The notes beneath the pieces are model-generated. The model saw nothing but the letters and a program-made list of their open reading frames with translations, searched no databases and was not told where the DNA came from. Source: Gnetum montanum (taxonomy: Eukaryota > Streptophyta > Gnetopsida > Gnetales > Gnetaceae). From it: a DNA stretch of 64,000 nucleotides. The position numbers were made by a program, and so were the translations under genes. Where the stretch lies: positions 71,453 through 135,452 of the forward strand of contig MNCI01025086.1 in NCBI GenBank assembly GCA_015680685.1, read 5' to 3'. The number at the start of each line of letters is the position of its first letter. Within the stretch, counting starts at the first letter, position 1. Below, in pieces: positions 43,138-54,302 of this stretch.

Positions 43138-45300
43138 CATGTCATCAACTCCAATGAATACTAAATTTAAATATGAAAGAAGTAGTTAAGCAAGAGCTTA
43201 AGAAGCTGCTAAAAGATGAATTCATCTATTCAATTGTAGATAATGAATGGATATTTCCATTTATTATTTTTCCAAAGAAAGATGAAGAGTGAGGGACTTG
43301 TATATTCAAGCTATTAAATAGGACTATTTTAAAAGAAAACTTTCCTTTGCTATTTGTAGATCAAATTCTAGATGCTACTGTGAGGCATAAGTACTATAGT
43401 TTTCTAGGTGGGTATAGTGGATAAAACCTAATTCACATAATATCAAAATACCATAAAAAGACCACCTTTATAAGTTCTTGTGAGATATATGCATATAGCC
43501 AAATTTCATTTGGTCTTTATAATGCTCTTGTGACATTTCAAAGACTAGTTGTCAACATATTTCAAAAATAAATTTGTCATAGAGTAGAAGTATTTATGGA
43601 TGACTTCTCCACAAATAGTTCTAACTTCAAACATGTCTTGGATCAGTTAGAGTAAGAACTAAAATGACCTATTAAAATAAATTCAAAGTTTAATTGGAAA
43701 GTATCATTTTAGGATAGAAAATTATAGAAAAAAGAATTAAGATGGATTTTTTAAAAAAATAAGATTCATATAGGGCATTACCTAGATATTGTAAATAGTT
43801 AAAGATATTTGATCATTTGTTGGCAATACTAGGTACTATATAATATTTATTATGAGTTTCTTAAAGATTGCTAAATTACTGGCAAAATTAACCAAGAAAT
43901 ATGCATTGTTTCTTTGGTTAGATGAGTATAAAAAGACATTTGAAATCTTAAAGTAGAAATTGGTAGAGACTCAATTTGTATAAGCTCTAGATTAGACTAG
44001 TCATTTTCCTATAATAATAGATAGACCCAATTATGCATTGGATGTTTTGCTTGCATGATTATATCAATAGAAAAGATCATATAATATTCATGATGCAAGA
44101 TAAAGTATAGGAGGAGAACAACTCAACTACACAACCATAAAAAGTAATTAATTATAGTGGTTTATGAATTGGAAAAGTTCCAACATTACATGCTTGGTTA
44201 TCATATCTATATCCATATTGATTACAACACCATAATATTTTTAATGAACAAGCTTGCAGTAAGCCCTTGTATCATATGATGGCTTGTAATCTTATAGGAA
44301 TTTTCTATTACTATGATTGATTATAAAGAGACTAAGAATGTAGTAGTAGATCATTTATCTCAGTTAAATGAAAAAAAAAGATGATGAAAAGCCTATCTAA
44401 TCAATTTCTAGATGAACTACTATTCACAATGGTAGTGAGGATTGTAGATCCTATAGTAAAGAAATTATGGATAATGGATTATTTAACCTATCTTAGTACT
44501 TAGGAAATCCCTACTAAATGGGATAAGAAAAAGAAGCAATATTTGTTTCATAAGGATAAACACTTTGTTGAAATTAAGGATAATATTTATAAAATTTGTC
44601 CTAGTGTTCTAATTTGATGGTGTATTTCTAAAGAAAATCAATAAAGGATATTGTAGAATTTACATGGTAGACCATATGGGGATCACTATGAAGGGAAGCA
44701 CACAACCATAATACTTCTTATGGTTAGGTAATTTTCACCTACCATCTTTAGAAATGCATACCAATTTTTACAATCATATGAAAATTGCCAAAGAGATGGA
44801 GAGATAGCTAGATATGAAAGATGACAATAATGGATATAGTCATTAGAATCATTTGATATTTAGGAAATTAACTTTATGGGTTCCATCATGCCTATGTTAA
44901 ATGGAAATACATATATAATTATTTTAGTTGACTATTGTATGAAGTGAATAGAAGATGCTATAGTTAAGATTGTACATTAATAACAACTAAAAAATTCTTC
45001 TAGTAACATGTGGTGAATAGATTTGGAGTACTAAGAATGATTTTGGACAAAAAAATGCATTTTATAGGAGCTACATTTAACATTTAAGAAACTAATGCAA
45101 CATCTTGGGGTTTAACACAAACTAATAACATAATACCATCCCTAAGTAAATGGACAAGATTTTCTTAACAATTAGAGAGATTAGAAAAATTATTACATGG
45201 ATAGTTAGTTGATATAGGAAGGATTGGAGGACCAAGCTAAATGATGCTGTATGGGTTTATCAATCTCATTATGACATCAAGAGAACTTGTTAATTCCTTA
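43138..45300 (+). pseudogene. pol: B0 relic: RT, RNase H and integrase of an older gypsy element
   Basis: Just after the right TSD copy the RT reads KLLKDEFIYSIVDNEW, FPLLFVDQILDA, YYSFLGGYSG, FGLYNALVTFQ and F-M-D-D at 43593-43604. RNase H follows (about 43980-44390, ELEKFQHYMLG and VVDHLSQLN). The integrase core follows at about 44860-45260 with NFMGSIMPMLNGNTYII. It is related to B1 but far more decayed, with stops every few codons. B1 inserted at the start of this RT. Confidence 0.82.
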
Positions 45301-46480
45301 ATTTTTACCATGTGTTCTACTGATCTCATGCTTATATAGTAACACTTATATTTTCTTGTATTTAGAAAATAATGAATAAAAACAATGTTACCTTGTTATG
45401 ATACTAGAAAGACGTGGTACATGCACATGAAGGTAGTCCTCTAAAAGTGGAAAATAATAATTAATTCATTAATTAATACATAAGCACTCATTGTTGGAGT
45501 ATCATTTGAAAGATATGTCACCCATGCTTGAAGGTAGGATACTTTCAAGAATCCCATGATTTCTTAGAATAAGTTAATTATGTGATTGAAAAGACATGAT
45601 CCATGTATAAAGTTGTATTGTTGATGAGGTTAGTATTGGTTATGAAACTAAAAATACATATGACCCATGCCTAAAGGTGCTCTACTAATCAATGGTCAAG
45701 GATGATAACACTGAAAGTCAATGGTTAATTAATTATTACTAATGGACCAAATGATATTTTTCAATTTATCTTATGTAATGGTGTTGTATTGACATATTGG
45801 TTAGTTGGATACATGGTGCTAATCTAGGATGATACAAGATGATGTCACTGGAAAGAGAAGTAAATTTGATTTTAAATTCTTATCAATAGGTATAATGATA
45901 AAATTAACAATGAATCATACATGGGATTCATTACAATTATGATAGAGCTTCTTATGTCTCATTCACTATAACCCCTTTTGATACCACTTCATCTTACTAG
46001 TCCATATGATTATGAATTCAATGGTTTTATGCAGCATAATATAGGATTCTAACTATAGTAGTTAACAACGTATGAATTGGAATAATAATATAGTTTACAT
46101 TCAATTTCTTTAGTACCCACAAATGCTTATAAGTGTGGTTTTACAAGGGCATTAAAGGTAGTAACATACTTTATGAAGGACCTACTTGTATAACTCTTGC
46201 AGATGATGTCTAAGAATCAGTTTCACATAATCTTGATCATTGTGCACTACTATGTAACTTCATTCATCATAATAATGATTAATTTTCTTCAACTATTTTT
46301 TTTTTATAATTTGACAATTTCTTCTATTTTCTCTTATACTTTAGCCTTTACCAATCATTCTTGATCATTTTGACTTCATCTACCTAAATTCTAGCATTAC
46401 CCTAATACATAATAGCCTCTAGAAGTCTCAAGACCCTTAATATGTAAAGAAACAACAAATTTTTAGATAAAAATAAGGAA
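45300..46480 (+). other. B0 3' noncoding relic
   Basis: It recalls the 3' module of B1: GGGCATTAAAGGTAG followed by ACTTTATGAAGGACC near 46150-46190. A unit containing ATGAAACTA and CCCATGCCTAAAGGT recurs about three times (near 45400, 45540, 45645), while B1 has it once. No open frame of note. The right end against C2 is not defined. Confidence 0.55.
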
Positions 46481-47993
46481 AAATTAAATTTTAAACTCAG
46501 TGATATTGTAGCTTTGATATCACAAGTGAAATGTCACATCTACAATATCACTATTATAAATATCCATATATAATCTTTTTTTTTCTTTATTTGATAAGGG
46601 GAGTTCATTTCATTTTCATCTCAAAGAGACTTCTTGATGTCATGACTTATAAAATAATCCATTTTTTGTCATTTCGTACCCTTTAAGATCATGCAGTTGA
46701 GCTTTTAGTATTGGAGAAAATACTTTGTTGATCAAATTGAAGATTTGAAATGTCAAAATGCATGTTGTTTGTCAAATTAAAAGATGCCTTGGATATATTT
46801 TTGATGGTAGAGTACATTGCCAAAATTAGTAGTGCTCCATTTGTCGAAATTACACTTAGCCCAATCAAATAGTTTGATAGGTTAACCAATTTCACTTAAG
46901 GTTGACCTACCTGAGAGCTCTTCAAACTTAGATGGAAAAATGCACACAATTAAGGTCAATCATCCTTGATTAAGGTTGACCTACTTGGGAGTTGGAAGGT
47001 GAAGAAAAATGATACACACTTAAGATTGACTGACTTAAATTATATCAAAGTTTAGTGTTGGGAAAATAAATCACTCTTAAGGTCAATCAACTTGTCCATA
47101 GGTTATTTGACCCAAGATCACTAGATGATGATAGTTGACTAGCTTCAAATACTTGAAATTGAGAAGGATGACTATGATGAAACCTGGTGTTTTTTTACTA
47201 TAGGAGAAATAGGTTGATCGACCTTAGTTAAGATTGACCTTTTAGGGGAAAAATGATAAAATATAAAAGGCTAAAAAGTGAAAACCCCATTCATCATTAT
47301 GAGATAAAGAAAGCATTAAGAAAAAAGACATGTCATTTTTCTTTGGGAATGAAATTTTCATCTAAGAATATCATTGCTCTCATGGCTATTAATGCATAAA
47401 TAGAGATTGATCATTGAATCAAGATTGGTGTTTCAATAGCCAGTAAGTAGTATCAAAGTAAGTTTTGGGAACAAGCTTTGATGTATAAGGAAAAGAGCTG
47501 AACTAAAAAATATTTCATATTTTTATATTCATTAATTCTTATTGTTATATCTTTTGCATGATCTATGCTTGTATTAGATGTGATTTGATCTACTAAAAGA
47601 TCCTGATAGCATCATTTTTATTTTCCTTTATTTTGAATTCTAGTTTAAGGATTTAAGCCTAAAACACTTGGTTATACAAAAGGGAGATTGAAAATCATTG
47701 AAACAATTTTTTGTTCTTCATGGATTTAAGGATTAGAAGAAAACCCAAAGATTGGAGAGATTGGATAACCTCATAGAGGGAACTAGGCCTAAGCCAAACC
47801 ATTATAAATCTTGGTGTGTACTGTCCATTTCATTTTATTTCTTGCATTTCACTTTGATCTAAGTTAGATGTATTTTACTTTGATTTATTAAAACATTTAT
47901 AAGAATTTAGTTGCTAGACTTAGTTTTAATTATGCAATATATATTGGAATATCATATTCTTTCCCCCTTTATGATGTGTTATTTGATTCACAA
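46480..47993 (+). repeat. C2 5' LTR (start uncertain)
   Basis: Features of a copia LTR: a TATA box ATATAAAAGG at 47261-47270 with a repeat-rich U3 before it, then a U5 with AACCATTATAAATCTTGGTGTG near 47800 recalling SIRE-type LTR ends, and a primer site at 47995. The other LTR would lie beyond the window, so the start cannot be fixed. Confidence 0.5.
46901..47239 (+). promoter_or_regulatory. array of TTGAC (W-box-like) motifs in C2 U3
   Basis: TTGACC/TTGACT or their complements occur at about 46902, 46954, 46975, 47025, 47081, 47107, 47135 and 47234, plus TTGATCGACC at 47214. This is just upstream of the TATA box at 47261. WRKY factors of plants bind TTGACC/T, and stress-induced copia promoters are known. 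Binding here is inference. Confidence 0.55.
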
Positions 47994-47994
47994 C

Positions 47995-48007
47995 TAGCAT
48001 TAAAGCC
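47995..48007 (+). other. C2 primer-binding site candidate (tRNA-Met type)
   Basis: TAGCATTAAAGCC aligns with the copia primer site TGGTATCAGAGCC at 9 of 13 positions, in the right place between U5 and gag. A second, similar match (TAGTATCAAAG) lies at about 47448 but is 640 bases from gag. Confidence 0.45.
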
Positions 48008-48084
48008 TAGTCTCTTAAATAATAGATTGATCTTCATCAAGAGTTTGTTCTTGTATTATTATGTCTATTATAGGTACATAGTTT

Positions 48085-48745
48085 ACCAATAAGCCTCCAT
48101 TTTTAGATGGATCAAATTACAACTATTAGAAAACAAAGATGAGGTATTTGTTATAGTCCATTAATTTTGATATCTGGCCATTGGTTGAGCATGGGTATTT
48201 TGAGCCAATAGAGATTCACACAACAAGTGGAAATTCCCACTCAAGAATCAAGTCATAAAATAAATGGACAAAAAGTAAAAAGAAGGAACATGAGGCAAAT
48301 TCTAAGGTCATAGAAATCTTCTAGTACACTTTTTATTCAAAGATGTTTGACTTGGTTACAACAAAATAAAAAGGAAATTTTGGGAGCATCTTGAATCTAG
48401 ATATGATGATACAAATAAGGAACATATTCTTGCTCTCATAATAACTTTGGAAGGAAAGGATCAACCTAAAGAGGTTAATGTTAGAATCAAAGGTGAGAAC
48501 AATAGTGTTTTACAAACTATCTTCATTACCAAGTCGTAGACCATCTAGAAAAAGATAACTATGATTACTATCGTGAATTTAACTATGGGAAATTCTACTA
48601 ATGAATTAGTTCTTAGATACCAGTCTACTCTATTAGCATGGAAGAGACATGTCTATCATAGCTATGAAAATATTAGATTTTTAAAAGCTATACAAGACAT
48701 GTATATTAGAAAAAAACAAAAGAACCAAGATAGAAAGATATGAAT
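48085..48745 (+). pseudogene. gag: C2 copia Gag (broken)
   Basis: PPFLDGSNYNY, a stop where Trp is expected, KTKMRYLL and FDIWPLVEHGY form the N-terminal copia Gag block. UBN2-type reading follows with frameshifts to an open stretch 48561-48740. No intact zinc knuckle is visible. Confidence 0.75.
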
Positions 48746-48749
48746 TTTC

Positions 48750-49204
48750 TTGAATATAATGTACAAGGCATACATGGCTAAGCTAGAGCATGAAGACAAA
48801 TTGTCTAATTTTTGGTATCTTAATAGTGGATGTTTAAGGCATATGACTAGAATAGATCAAGATTCATGTTTCTTACAAGCTATGATGATGGAAGTATCAC
48901 TTTTGGAGAAAATAGTAACCCTACATCAAAGGAAAAGATATAGTTGGAGGTAAGAACTTTAATAAAATTGATAATGTCCTCTATGTTATAGGATTAGGAC
49001 AAAGTCTATTGAGTGTTAGTCAACTTTTTGATAATGTAAAATGTGTTCCATATTAAGAAAATCATTGTATTATTAAGAACTTTAAAACTAATGAAGTTAT
49101 TACTATGGAACATAGATTTGAAAATTTTTATATCATTAATAATAATAATTTAAGTAAATATAACTTAAAATACTTAATTATAAAGTCAGAGGATAATTGT
49201 CTAT
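48750..49204 (+). pseudogene. C2 copia protease, catalytic Asp replaced by Asn
   Basis: The frame from 48750 reads FWYLNSGCLRHMTR; N-S-G at 48822-48830 stands for D-S-G. Further on IDNVLYVIGLGQSLLSVSQL matches the copia protease C-terminus (about 48968-49030). The frame runs to 49204, where B2 is inserted, and continues at 61370. Confidence 0.85.
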
Positions 49205-49774
49205 TGATGAGTGACGAGTAGACCCTATGCCCAACCATACAAATCACTAAGTGTTCACATGTGATCTGGTCAAATTCCATGGACTTGTAGCCTTCTAAGT
49301 ACACTGGTCTCTAGGAAGTGAAACTAACTGTTGCAATTGTTGTCTTCCCAATTAAGATTGTGAAATGTAAAGGTATGGTTAAGTGCAACTGAGGCATATG
49401 ATTTTTATCACTTTTATGTTTTATGTTCTAAGTCACCTAAGAATAAAGAATAAAGAATGAAAGATATNATTTATCATCACACACACTACAGTGCTTAGGT
49501 ACAACAGTGCTCAAATAAAGATCCATACACTCTTTAACTCCTACTACAGGCACTTAGAAAAATATTCTAATTCTAAATGACAAAACTATAATATTTTTAC
49601 TATAACTATGAGACTTATACCATAAATGTGGCTAGTAAACATGTATTTCTAGGCAAAACAAGGAGCCTCATCGATAGGTATGCATTAATGGATCAAACCC
49701 TATGTTGATAGGATCCCATTGAGGGGGTCATGTTGATGGCATCCTATTGATGTAGCCAACCAAATGACTCATCA
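49205..49774 (-). repeat. B2 3' LTR with gap
   Basis: 570 bp against 892 bp in the 5' LTR. The shortfall of about 310 bases coincides with the single n at 49467. Ends are TGATGAGTGACG and ACTCATCA (plus strand). Confidence 0.9.
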
Positions 49775-49989
49775 TACTCCTATGACTAAATGAAAACTCA
49801 TCCTTGAGTTTTTTTACAAAATTTGGGAAGGTATGGGATTATTGACACATAAAACAAACACACAAACTACACAAAAAAACTAAGTGCCCAGAGTATATGG
49901 TTTTATAATGATTACAAAATTTTGGTATTTAGGACAAAAAAATTGAATACTAAGATAAAAGTGGAAAACATAATTTCTTAGATAGTGCG

Positions 49990-52300
49990 AAGATGTTGGA
50001 GAAGATCAAATGGTTCTAGGTTGTGGAGGCTCCTGATGCTCTAAAAGACCTTCTAATACTTTGTGTGAATGCAGTGGTTGAGGTGGTTATGATTGTTTGA
50101 TGGCAGTTGCAATATTTAGTGGAAGAGGAAAGGCATCCAACAGTGCCTTCATCTTCTCCTCCTTTCCCCTGGGATTGTTCATAGTCCACATAACATCTTG
50201 AATGTGGGAGAAAGTGAAAACATCCTAGGAATAGTGCATTGTCAAGAATAGTTCCTTCATGTTGACAAACCAAGCAGTGAAAAGTTTTCATTCAACATTG
50301 AATGCCTTGAGAGCATTTTGTAGCTCCTTTCATTCATTCTTTTACCTAGGTTCATAGCAATTAATCTCTAATCGGTAAATCATGCTTTGAGAACCTCAAG
50401 TTTAGCATTGGAAATCTTAAGATTTTGCTTTATCTCCTTATGGGTTTTGAACTCTACCTCATCCAACAAGTACTAATTGGCCACTTAATTCTCCAACTTT
50501 GACCATGACCGTTTGATAGTTAGCATTGCTAGGTTTACCTTAATTCTCCAACTTTGATCATTACAAAATGTAGGATCAATAAGGAAGGCTCTTAATTTAG
50601 AAACCTTTGTAGCTAATCATCAGTTCTAAGCTTGGGCTATTTTGAGTTGCCCCTTACTTCAAGTAGCTTTGACTTGGTTGCAATGATGGTATCCAAAAGA
50701 TCAAAGATATCTAGAATTGGTTGCTCAATTTCGACTAGTTGATCCACTAACTACTCTTATGGATGTCTACACATATTTAAGTGTAGAAACATCTAGTATA
50801 GAAATTGTAGGTACATTTAAGGCCTTAATATTTCTACCAAAAATCACCTCTACTATTGTCTCTTGCCCATGGTGTTGCATGACCAAGATAGTTGCTCCCT
50901 TACCATCCTCTAGATGCATCGAAAAAGTAGTGGCATTCCTAGAGATTTTTGGGAATTTCTATTATTGCAAGAGGGATATTGTTATATTTTGAGAATTATG
51001 ATTTGATCTCATGGATAGTTTCATTCTTTGGACTAAAAAAATTGTCCCACCTCCCTCCATCTAGCTGATGGTTTGAACCACTTCGTTAAAGTGATCCTTC
51101 GATAAGCGATACACAGATGGGTTATTACCACTTGTTCCTACTTACTACTCTTGCTCACATAAGAGCTACTCTAGGATCTCATGCATGTGGTCAAGGGAAA
51201 TGTAGGGCTTTGATGTTGTTTTATGAGTGAGTAGTGGAGGTGGTGGTGGTCATTGCTCTTCTTGGATGATCTTAGCAAGCACCTTATCTTTCATCATTTT
51301 CACCCAAGTAATAGATGGAGTATGTTGGATGGCATCATTTTTGTAGTAGGATATTTCCTCCCATCTTGCATAATTTTCTAATGAGGCATGGGAGGGGAGA
51401 ATCTTCCTTCCATGTTCATTTGCTTTAAATTACTTTTCTATCTCAAGATAGATCAGCTATGGAAGGTTGACAAGGAATTGACCACTAAGAGTAGCACATG
51501 CACGGGTGGAAAAGGTAGTGATCTTGCTTGGACTCACTGTTAAATTGAGGTGGAAGGCTATAATCTTAAAGTATGCATGCTCTATCATGGTGATCATGAA
51601 AAACTCCTTACAATCGACTCCACAACATCACTATGTCCATTCCCTCCTAACATCAAGATCTACCTACATGAAGATTTTTACAAGGTTGGCCCCAGTTTCT
51701 AGTAACCTAAGAATCTCTACAATGGCTTTTATTGAGTAGAACATCAAAATATACTTGATTTTGAATATTGAACTAACTTGTTGATTTTTCTAGAAGAGAT
51801 ATGTCTCTCCCATGTACGAATTCCCATTGGAAGTGATTGTGGACCACATGGAAGAGTTCTGCAACTGAGCTTTAACTTCTAGTGGTGTAGATTCCAAGAA
51901 ACGTCCAAAGTTTAATTCTTGGAGCACTAATTTCTAGAACTCATTGTTCATGATCTGCCTAAGGTAGGCTTCCATAAAGATCACCTTAAGGTTTGGTCTT
52001 GGTTCAAGTGCCTCATCTTGGGGAGACTATTTTGTTGTCGGAACTTCTTCAGGAATCTATTGGAAAAATTCCACTTTGGGCTCCTCCTAAAGACATCCCA
52101 TTGCATGGGTATCTACTTACTCATGGGCCTGATCTTGGCCCCTTTTTATTTATGGTCGTTTGTCCCTTAGTTGGAATGGTCCTCCTTCTTGTGCGTGGTT
52201 TCCCTTAGGTGTTGTCTACAGTCACATCATAACCAAGGATTAGTAATCAATATGTAACTTATAACATTTAGTACATTTCTCATTGGAAGGTTACACTTAA
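49990..52300 (-). pseudogene. B2 extra ORF downstream of pol, unknown product
   Basis: In the sense (minus) strand one frame from about 51910 to 50960 reads protein-like with only scattered stops: FLESTPLEVKAQLQN, FYSIKAIVEILRLLETGANL, ITMIEHAYFKIIAFHLNL, ASLENYARWEEISYY. After a frameshift it continues as GATILVMQHHGQETIVEVI and ends near 50000 with a basic/Pro-rich tail. It lies where Athila elements have their env-like ORF. I recognise no domain and no clear transmembrane segment. B1 and the A family lack it. Confidence 0.5.
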
Positions 52301-53980
52301 GCTAAGTTTGGACCATGGTAGATTTATTATTGTATTATTATTTTAATGATTTTTAACTTAGAGTATCATCAGATCTTGTTGAAATGGTTTAACCCTTATA
52401 ATTTGATGTTTTAATGCTAGTTTCTTTGTTAAAATTTTATGGGAGTTAGAAATTTTTTGAAATTTTTTTTATCAAAAACTTAAGTTTTGTGACCCCCATA
52501 AAAAATAGCTTACATTCAATAGCTATAGGGTCAAAGAATGAAGTGAATTGGACAAATGGTTAGGAAGATATGGCTATTGGAAGGTTCTAGGCTTTGAAAA
52601 ATTCAAAAACTCTCCCTTCGTTTATGAGAAAATATGAAAATGCTAGGTGTTGCCACCTATTTATAGGTAGGTGGACCCCTACATCAATGGGATCCTAGAT
52701 ACATGGTCCCATTTATGTATGGGCTTTGTCGATGGATATCCTTCTATGGAACTATTGACCAAAATTTCCACAATAAATATCTTCAAAAATAGGAGTTTTC
52801 TTGTGAAATTGGTGTCTATGGAGAGCCAGAAAAGCCATGAACATGATGGAATACTTAAAGAGGGCTCATGAATGCTCAAAATTTGAAAAATAAAGAATGA
52901 AATTTATTGGAGAAGATGCCTTAAAGAGCGCACAGCTGGATGCATCGATGGGGCACACAAAATATTTGATTATTGAAATGCCTAAGGATAATGAACTTAA
53001 CTAGCCCATATTAGGCACATGCCCTTTTTTCCCCTTGCATAACCTCAAATAAGAAGTTTGTGTACCCCATAGTTGATTAACAATTATAAAGATTTAAGGA
53101 TTAAATCTAGAAGAATCTATCTAAAAATTTTCACACATTAAACAAAAACATGGAGATTGATAGTGAGGTGAGTTATGGAAAGAATTGATGGATGAGAGAG
53201 AAAGTGGAATGGAGCTCTGAATCATGGTCACATAAAGTCCTTTGTGGTTTCATGGTTAAATGACCTGATAAAGTCTATCCTTAGTCCAAATCAAGACCAA
53301 TCACTTTTAGTGACTTCACATCATCACTCTAAGATTGGTCGACCCCCTTGAGACACAAGAAGGCTCCCATAAATCAATCACTATTCCTTAACTGTGAAGA
53401 AAAGAGAAGTAGGAAGTAAGAAAGGGCCTTAATTAGAGTAGACCTTTAGGCATAGGCAACATGTATTTCTAGCCTCATAACCAATGCTTGTAGGTTGTTA
53501 TTTTATCTAAGGGGTATGCTTTGAATTTCCATAATTTTCCTTTTCTTGTTTTTTTGAATTTTATGTTTTTATGTATTTTATAGATAGAAACTACACCATG
53601 TAAACACTTATTCAACTTCCTATTATTAGTCAATGTAGAACAATAAGAATCTATGAAAATAATTATATACTTAAGTAAGTAGAGAGGTACAAAGAGCTTT
53701 GAATCCCCTTGAAGTCACACCTTGTGCAAACCTTTGAATCTTTCCCAAGTTTGGAAACTACCAAGGTCACAAGTTCATTAAATTTTTATTAACAAAAAAG
53801 GGACCTCATATTTCCAAAACAAGGAAAACCATAAAGTTTGTGGATGGGTGGATGACATGGACTCATTGCCTATTCCATGAAAAAGAAACTTTGTCTTAGT
53901 CATCAATCATGAAAATTCAAAAATAGAAACCAAACATTAGTAATCAAAGACATTAAATAAAAATTGTCGTTATCAAATAG
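52301..53980 (-). other. B2 3' noncoding module
   Basis: Homologous to 40500-41650 of B1, including GGTCTACTCTAATTAAGG-like sequence, the hairpin at 53519-53605 and the AAAAAGGGCATGTGCC block near 53020. The stretch 52301-52900 has no counterpart in B1 and no named motif. Confidence 0.65.
53519..53605 (-). other. conserved RNA hairpin, B2 copy
   Basis: In the sense strand AGTTTCTAT (53592-53584) pairs at all nine positions with ATGGAAATT (53532-53524), G-U included. The outer CTTTG/CAAAG stem is partly lost (GTTTA against CAAAG). The loop is longer than in the other copies. Confidence 0.58.
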
Positions 53981-54092
53981 CTATAGCATCACTATGTCCT
54001 GTTGGAAAGAAAGAATTTTATTAGAAAACAAAAATAAAAATTCATATAAAAATAAAGTAAAATATAAAAAAATTTTAGAATATTCAAGAAAG

Positions 54093-54302
54093 TCAAAACA
54101 TACTAATGATGTTGTAAAAAAAAAAAATAACAAAGCATAAAACAAAAAAGTATAAAATAATAGAAGCATAAAAATAAAAAAGTGTAAAATAAAAAAGCAA
54201 AAAAAAAACCAAGTAGCCACTAATATGGTGAGCATGGATGGCCATCTTTCCAATGAATGAGTTGAAAGGAGGAGATTTGAAAGATTGACCAAGGTTGTCC
54301 AT
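54093..54302 (-). CDS. overlapping hydrophobic ORF of B2
   Basis: ATG at 54302 opens MDNLGQSF, then SPPFNSFIGKMAIHAHHISGY and about 35 Phe/Leu/Tyr/Ile residues, ending near 54093. It overlaps the pol C-terminal reading in another frame, exactly as in B1 (40220). Confidence 0.42.
   Translation of the reverse strand: MDNLGQSFKSPPFNSFIGKMAIHAHHISGYLVFFLLFYFTLFYFYASIILYFFVLCFVIFFFYNIISMF

Noticed and set aside
47447-47460. TAGTATCAAAG as the C2 primer-binding site.
   Set aside because: It is 640 bases before gag, and a second candidate at 47995 sits between a U5-like end and gag. Kept only as an alternative.
50717-50992. 91-codon plus-strand frame in B2, possible host gene.
   Set aside because: Antisense to the extra B2 reading frame, with no recognisable protein features; the minus strand is the sense strand of the element.
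54000-54210. A-rich tract as a poly(A) tail of a LINE or processed pseudogene.
   Set aside because: It is the reverse of the T-rich tract present at the same place in A1, A2 and B1, inside the element.
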